Of a stretch of DNA of 64,000 nt, positions 61,010 through 64,000 are shown piece after piece. Source of the stretch: an uncultured Clostridia bacterium (GTDB lineage: Bacteria > Bacillota > Clostridia > Christensenellales > UBA1242); the NCBI GenBank assembly GCA_934747385.1, contig CAKVGK010000001.1, positions 310,001 through 374,000 on the forward strand. The letters run 5' to 3'. The stretch's first letter is position 1; the number at the start of each line of letters is the position of its first letter. Both the position numbers and the translations under genes were made by a program. Below the pieces are notes generated by a model. The model searched no databases. It saw only the letters and a program-made list of their open reading frames with translations, and was not told the DNA's origin.

Positions 61010-63406
61010 ATGTTTAAGCAAAACAGTAAAAAACAAAAATCTAAACAAACAAAGGACATAGCACGTTTTAACCCAAAAGCTGAAACCGGCTTGACTGCCG
61101 AACAAGTGCAAAAACGAATCGAACAAAATTTGGTTAATATCACAAGCACCAAAACTTCAAAAAGCATTTGGAGCATTATTGTAAAAAACGTGTTTACATT
61201 TTTCAACTTAACATGTTTATTGGTTGCAATTGCCTTAACAATTGTTGGCGCATATAGCGACATGATGTTTATGGTTATTGTTGTTATTAACACAACCATT
61301 GGTATTGTGCAAGAAATAAAAGCAAAAAAGACAATGGACAAACTTTCCCTCACAAACTCAAACTTCACAAAAGTCATTCGAGATGGCGAAGAACAAGAAA
61401 TTTATAAAACCGAAGTTGTTTTGGACGATTTGCTTGTGCTTAAACCCGGCATGCAAATTGCTTGCGACAGCATTGTGATTTCTGGCAACGCTGAAGTTAA
61501 CGAAAGTTTATTGACTGGCGAAAGCCAACCTGTTAAAAAAGCAAAAGGGGACTCCTTGCTTGGTGGCAGTTTTGTTTCCAGTGGAACATGCATTGCAAAA
61601 GTCAACAAAATTGGTGACGACAACTATATTGCCGAACTTAGCCAAAAAGCAAAAAAATTTAAGCAGGCAAAAAGTGAACTTCTCACCTCTCTTAGAGCCC
61701 TTATCAAGATTATATCAATTTTCATGGTTCCAATTGCCATTTTAATGGCGTATAACAACTACAATTATTACGTGCAAAATCCAGCGCAGGATTATAGTTT
61801 GATTTACATGACAATCACAAAAACAGCAGGTTGCATTATTGCTATGATTCCAGCAGGCATGTTCCTTTTAACATCTGTTGCCTTGGCTGTTAGTGTTGTG
61901 CGTCTTGCAAAAAAGCGCACTTTGGTTCAAGACCTTTATTGCATTGAAATGTTAGCTCGCACGGACGTTTTGTGTTTGGACAAAACTGGAACATTGACCA
62001 ACGGTTCCATGAGTGTTAAAGATGTTGTTTTGCTTTCAAAGCAAACGGAAAAAGACGTTGATAAAATTGTTTCTTCCATGGTTAACGCATTCCACGACGC
62101 AAACCACACTGCCCTTGCCCTTAAATCTTATTTTGGCAAACCTTGTTATTCTGCCGAAAAATCCATTCCATTTTCAAGCGAAAGAAAATTTATGGCCTGC
62201 AAATTCAGGTCGGTTGGTGCTTTCAAACTTGGCGCTTACGAGTTTGTTATGGACAAACCTTCCGCTGAACTTAAAAAACTTGCAGAAAATTACTCAATGA
62301 ACGGCTATCGCGTGCTTTTGTTGGCCGAATGTGACGCAAACTTCAGTGCAACAAGTGCAAAGCCCGTTGCTTTGGTTCTGTTGCAGGACAATATTCGTAA
62401 AGACGCACCTAAAACAATTCAATGGTTTAAAGACAATGGCGTTGACATTAAAATCATTTCAGGCGACAACCCAATAACCGTCAGCGAGGTTGCAAAGCGT
62501 GTTGGTGTTGAAAATTATGATAAATATATCAGCCTATACGGTCTCAGCAACACCGATGTTATGGAAGCGGCAACAAAATATTCAATTTTTGGACGCGTTA
62601 GCCCAGAGCAAAAAGCAATTTTGGTTAAAGCATTAAAAGCCCAAGGCAAAACTGTTGCCATGACTGGCGACGGAGTTAACGATATTTTGGCATTGAAAGA
62701 AGCAGATTGCTCAATTGCAATTGCCGCCGGCAGCGACGCAGCTCGCAGCGTAAGTCAGTTGGTGCTTTTAGACAGCAATTTCAGTTCTATGCCAAGCGTG
62801 GTTGCAGAAGGCAGGCGTGTTGTTAACAACATTCAAAAATCGTCTTCCCTTTTCTTGATGAAAACCATATTTGCAATCTGCATTGCTGTGTTTGTGCTGT
62901 GTTTGAACAAAACATATCCATTCAGTCCTATTCAGTTCACTCTGCTTGAAATCTTCGTTATTGGCTTGCCTTCGTTCTTCTTGGCGCTGCAACCTAACAC
63001 AAACAAAATTCAAGGTAGGTTTTTAATCAACATTGCAAAAACCACTTTGCCAGCAGGTTTATGTTTGATTGCCAGCACAATAACTATGTATATTTATCAA
63101 ATGTTCACTGGTATTTCAACTGAAGTTCTTGTAACAATGGCTTCTTTGGCAATTTTGGCAATCGGCTTCCTTGCCTTGTTTAAAATGTGCAAACCTTTCA
63201 ACTGGTTTAAAACAATAATGTATTTTGCATGCTTGGCGTTAACAATAACCGCCGTTGTTGTGCTTTACGACCTGTTTAAATACGTGCCACTTGCATACCC
63301 AGAAATTTTGTTCCTCATCATTGTTTGCCAAGCAGCTTACCCACTATATTACGTGTTAGGCAGATTGTTCGAACTTCCTGGCAAGCAACAATCTAATCAA
63401 GAATAA
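61010..63406 (+). CDS. Cation-transporting P-type ATPase (CtpE-like)
   Basis: 798 residues. Landmarks are the actuator motif TGES (169-172), phosphorylated Asp324 in DKTGT (324-328), and the hinge TGDGVND (552-558). There are about ten membrane helices. The ion-site helix before the phosphorylation site reads 'AMIPAGMFLLTSVALAVSV', where Ca/Mg pumps have PEGL. The downstream 'RTLVQDLYCIEMLARTDVL' resembles mycobacterial CtpE, a Ca2+ transporter. No N-terminal heavy-metal domain or CPC motif, so copper or cadmium is unlikely; calcium or magnesium is the best guess. It is monocistronic. Its last 14 bases overlap the end of the convergent gene. Confidence 0.92.
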   Translation: MFKQNSKKQKSKQTKDIARFNPKAETGLTAEQVQKRIEQNLVNITSTKTSKSIWSIIVKNVFTFFNLTCLLVAIALTIVGAYSDMMFMVIVVINTTIGIVQEIKAKKTMDKLSLTNSNFTKVIRDGEEQEIYKTEVVLDDLLVLKPGMQIACDSIVISGNAEVNESLLTGESQPVKKAKGDSLLGGSFVSSGTCIAKVNKIGDDNYIAELSQKAKKFKQAKSELLTSLRALIKIISIFMVPIAILMAYNNYNYYVQNPAQDYSLIYMTITKTAGCIIAMIPAGMFLLTSVALAVSVVRLAKKRTLVQDLYCIEMLARTDVLCLDKTGTLTNGSMSVKDVVLLSKQTEKDVDKIVSSMVNAFHDANHTALALKSYFGKPCYSAEKSIPFSSERKFMACKFRSVGAFKLGAYEFVMDKPSAELKKLAENYSMNGYRVLLLAECDANFSATSAKPVALVLLQDNIRKDAPKTIQWFKDNGVDIKIISGDNPITVSEVAKRVGVENYDKYISLYGLSNTDVMEAATKYSIFGRVSPEQKAILVKALKAQGKTVAMTGDGVNDILALKEADCSIAIAAGSDAARSVSQLVLLDSNFSSMPSVVAEGRRVVNNIQKSSSLFLMKTIFAICIAVFVLCLNKTYPFSPIQFTLLEIFVIGLPSFFLALQPNTNKIQGRFLINIAKTTLPAGLCLIASTITMYIYQMFTGISTEVLVTMASLAILAIGFLALFKMCKPFNWFKTIMYFACLALTITAVVVLYDLFKYVPLAYPEILFLIIVCQAAYPLYYVLGRLFELPGKQQSNQE

Positions 63407-64000
63407 TGTTTACAATTTTGTCTTCAACAATTTCAAAATCACAAATGCCCACTAGGGCATTTTTTTTAAACAAAGCAAACGTTGTCGAATTGAAAACAAA
63501 ATAATTGTCAAACTCTGGAAAAAATTCTTTAATATTTTCCTTGTTCAAGTTCAGGCTTTTGTCTACAAGATTTTCACAATATTTAAAATTTTCTGCCAAC
63601 ACACAATCCATAAACTCCAGCGCTAAAAATTGAGGCTTAAGGCCCATTTCATAATCATCAAGATAAACCAAGTATTTGTTTGTTTCGTTGTTTTTAACAC
63701 TCAAAACCCTGCCGTGGTTTAGTCCGTCGCACAGGTGTTTCAAAATTTGGCGTTCGCCGTCAGAAGAATTATATTCGTCATAAAAATCTGCCCAAATCGC
63801 CTTGCCTTTATTTATAACCACCAAATAATTTCTTGGACCCTCAAAAAATATGTAACAAAACTCACCATCAATTTCATAATGTGAAAATTTTAAGTTTTCC
63901 ACATTTTTGTGCACAATTTGTTGTTGGTCATAGTTTATTGTTAAATAGTTAGCCAGAAAAACAAACACGGATTTATTCAAAAATTCAAACTGCCTGAAGT
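63393..64000 (-). CDS. Hypothetical protein, N-terminus off the right edge
   Basis: At least 202 codons are open from base 64000 to the stop at 63393. A TTG at 63980 could start it but has no SD, and the frame stays open upstream (FRQFEFLNKS), so the true start is probably beyond the window. Not recognised. It is soluble with mixed alpha/beta composition and a short C-terminal repeat-like segment 'LVGICDFEIVEDKIVNIIL'. It is acidic, with several Tyr/Phe-rich strands ('EIDGEFCYIFFEGPRNYL'). It converges on the P-type ATPase with a 14-bp overlap; no terminator lies between them. Confidence 0.7.
   Translation of the reverse strand, partial: FRQFEFLNKSVFVFLANYLTINYDQQQIVHKNVENLKFSHYEIDGEFCYIFFEGPRNYLVVINKGKAIWADFYDEYNSSDGERQILKHLCDGLNHGRVLSVKNNETNKYLVYLDDYEMGLKPQFLALEFMDCVLAENFKYCENLVDKSLNLNKENIKEFFPEFDNYFVFNSTTFALFKKNALVGICDFEIVEDKIVNIILD

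Overview
This is a 64 kb stretch of an AT-rich, spore-forming, low-GC Gram-positive chromosome, most likely an uncultured gut-type Clostridia lineage. The evidence is stage II sporulation phosphatase SpoIIE next to TilS, a complete gerA-type germinant receptor operon, DnaD-type and DnaI-type primosome genes, T-box leaders before aminoacyl-tRNA synthetase genes, and strongly Lys/Asn-biased proteins. I see no phage, insertion sequence, CRISPR array or rRNA operon. Gene packing is tight, with several converging pairs that abut or overlap by a few bases.

Layout. 1-8482 (-) is the 5' part of a giant lipoprotein built from Ig/Fn3-like modules, cut by the left edge. 8.8-11.4 kb holds a small unknown gene, a frameshifted macrodomain gene and a SunS-like glycosyltransferase, followed by a 0.6 kb repeat-rich gap. 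12.0-17.1 kb (-) encodes a heterodimeric ABC exporter and an M1-type metallopeptidase lipoprotein. 17.2-19.6 kb (+) is a DnaD-DnaI helicase-loading operon preceded by DnaA boxes. 19.7-25.3 kb (-) has two tandem paralogous unknown proteins, tilS and spoIIE. 25.5-30.9 kb holds a membrane glycosyltransferase/acyltransferase pair, a GNAT enzyme, a cytoplasmic-looking Cu/Zn superoxide dismutase, a DUF11 protein, and HD and HAD hydrolases. 30.9-34.3 kb has tRNA-Ser(GGA), a candidate small Cys-rich protein with a duplicated 3' part, and leuS with a structured leader.

34.3-40.1 kb carries a GLUG-type exported protein, a DUF1540 protein, a small unknown gene with rplI, and a three-gene membrane operon. 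40.2-50.5 kb is the translation block: glyS under a compact T-box, a 1381-residue unknown protein, and a second T-box driving PIN nuclease-pheS-pheT. 50.8-54.5 kb (-) is the germination receptor operon. 54.6-59.1 kb (-) is a second multi-module lipoprotein, ending in a transglutaminase-like domain with Ser where the nucleophilic Cys should be. 59.3-64 kb holds a PRC-barrel protein, a ferritin-like diiron protein, an 11-bp phased T-tract array, a CtpE-like P-type ATPase and an edge-truncated unknown gene.

Themes. (i) Eight genes have a SigA-type -10 box only 5-8 nt upstream of an ATG that lacks a Shine-Dalgarno sequence, so leaderless transcription looks common here. (ii) The most unusual arrangement is a PIN-domain nuclease as first gene of a T-box-controlled pheST operon. 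(iii) The bulk of surface-directed coding capacity lies in very large modular lipoproteins. All functional statements rest on reading the sequence and motif knowledge; no database search was run.
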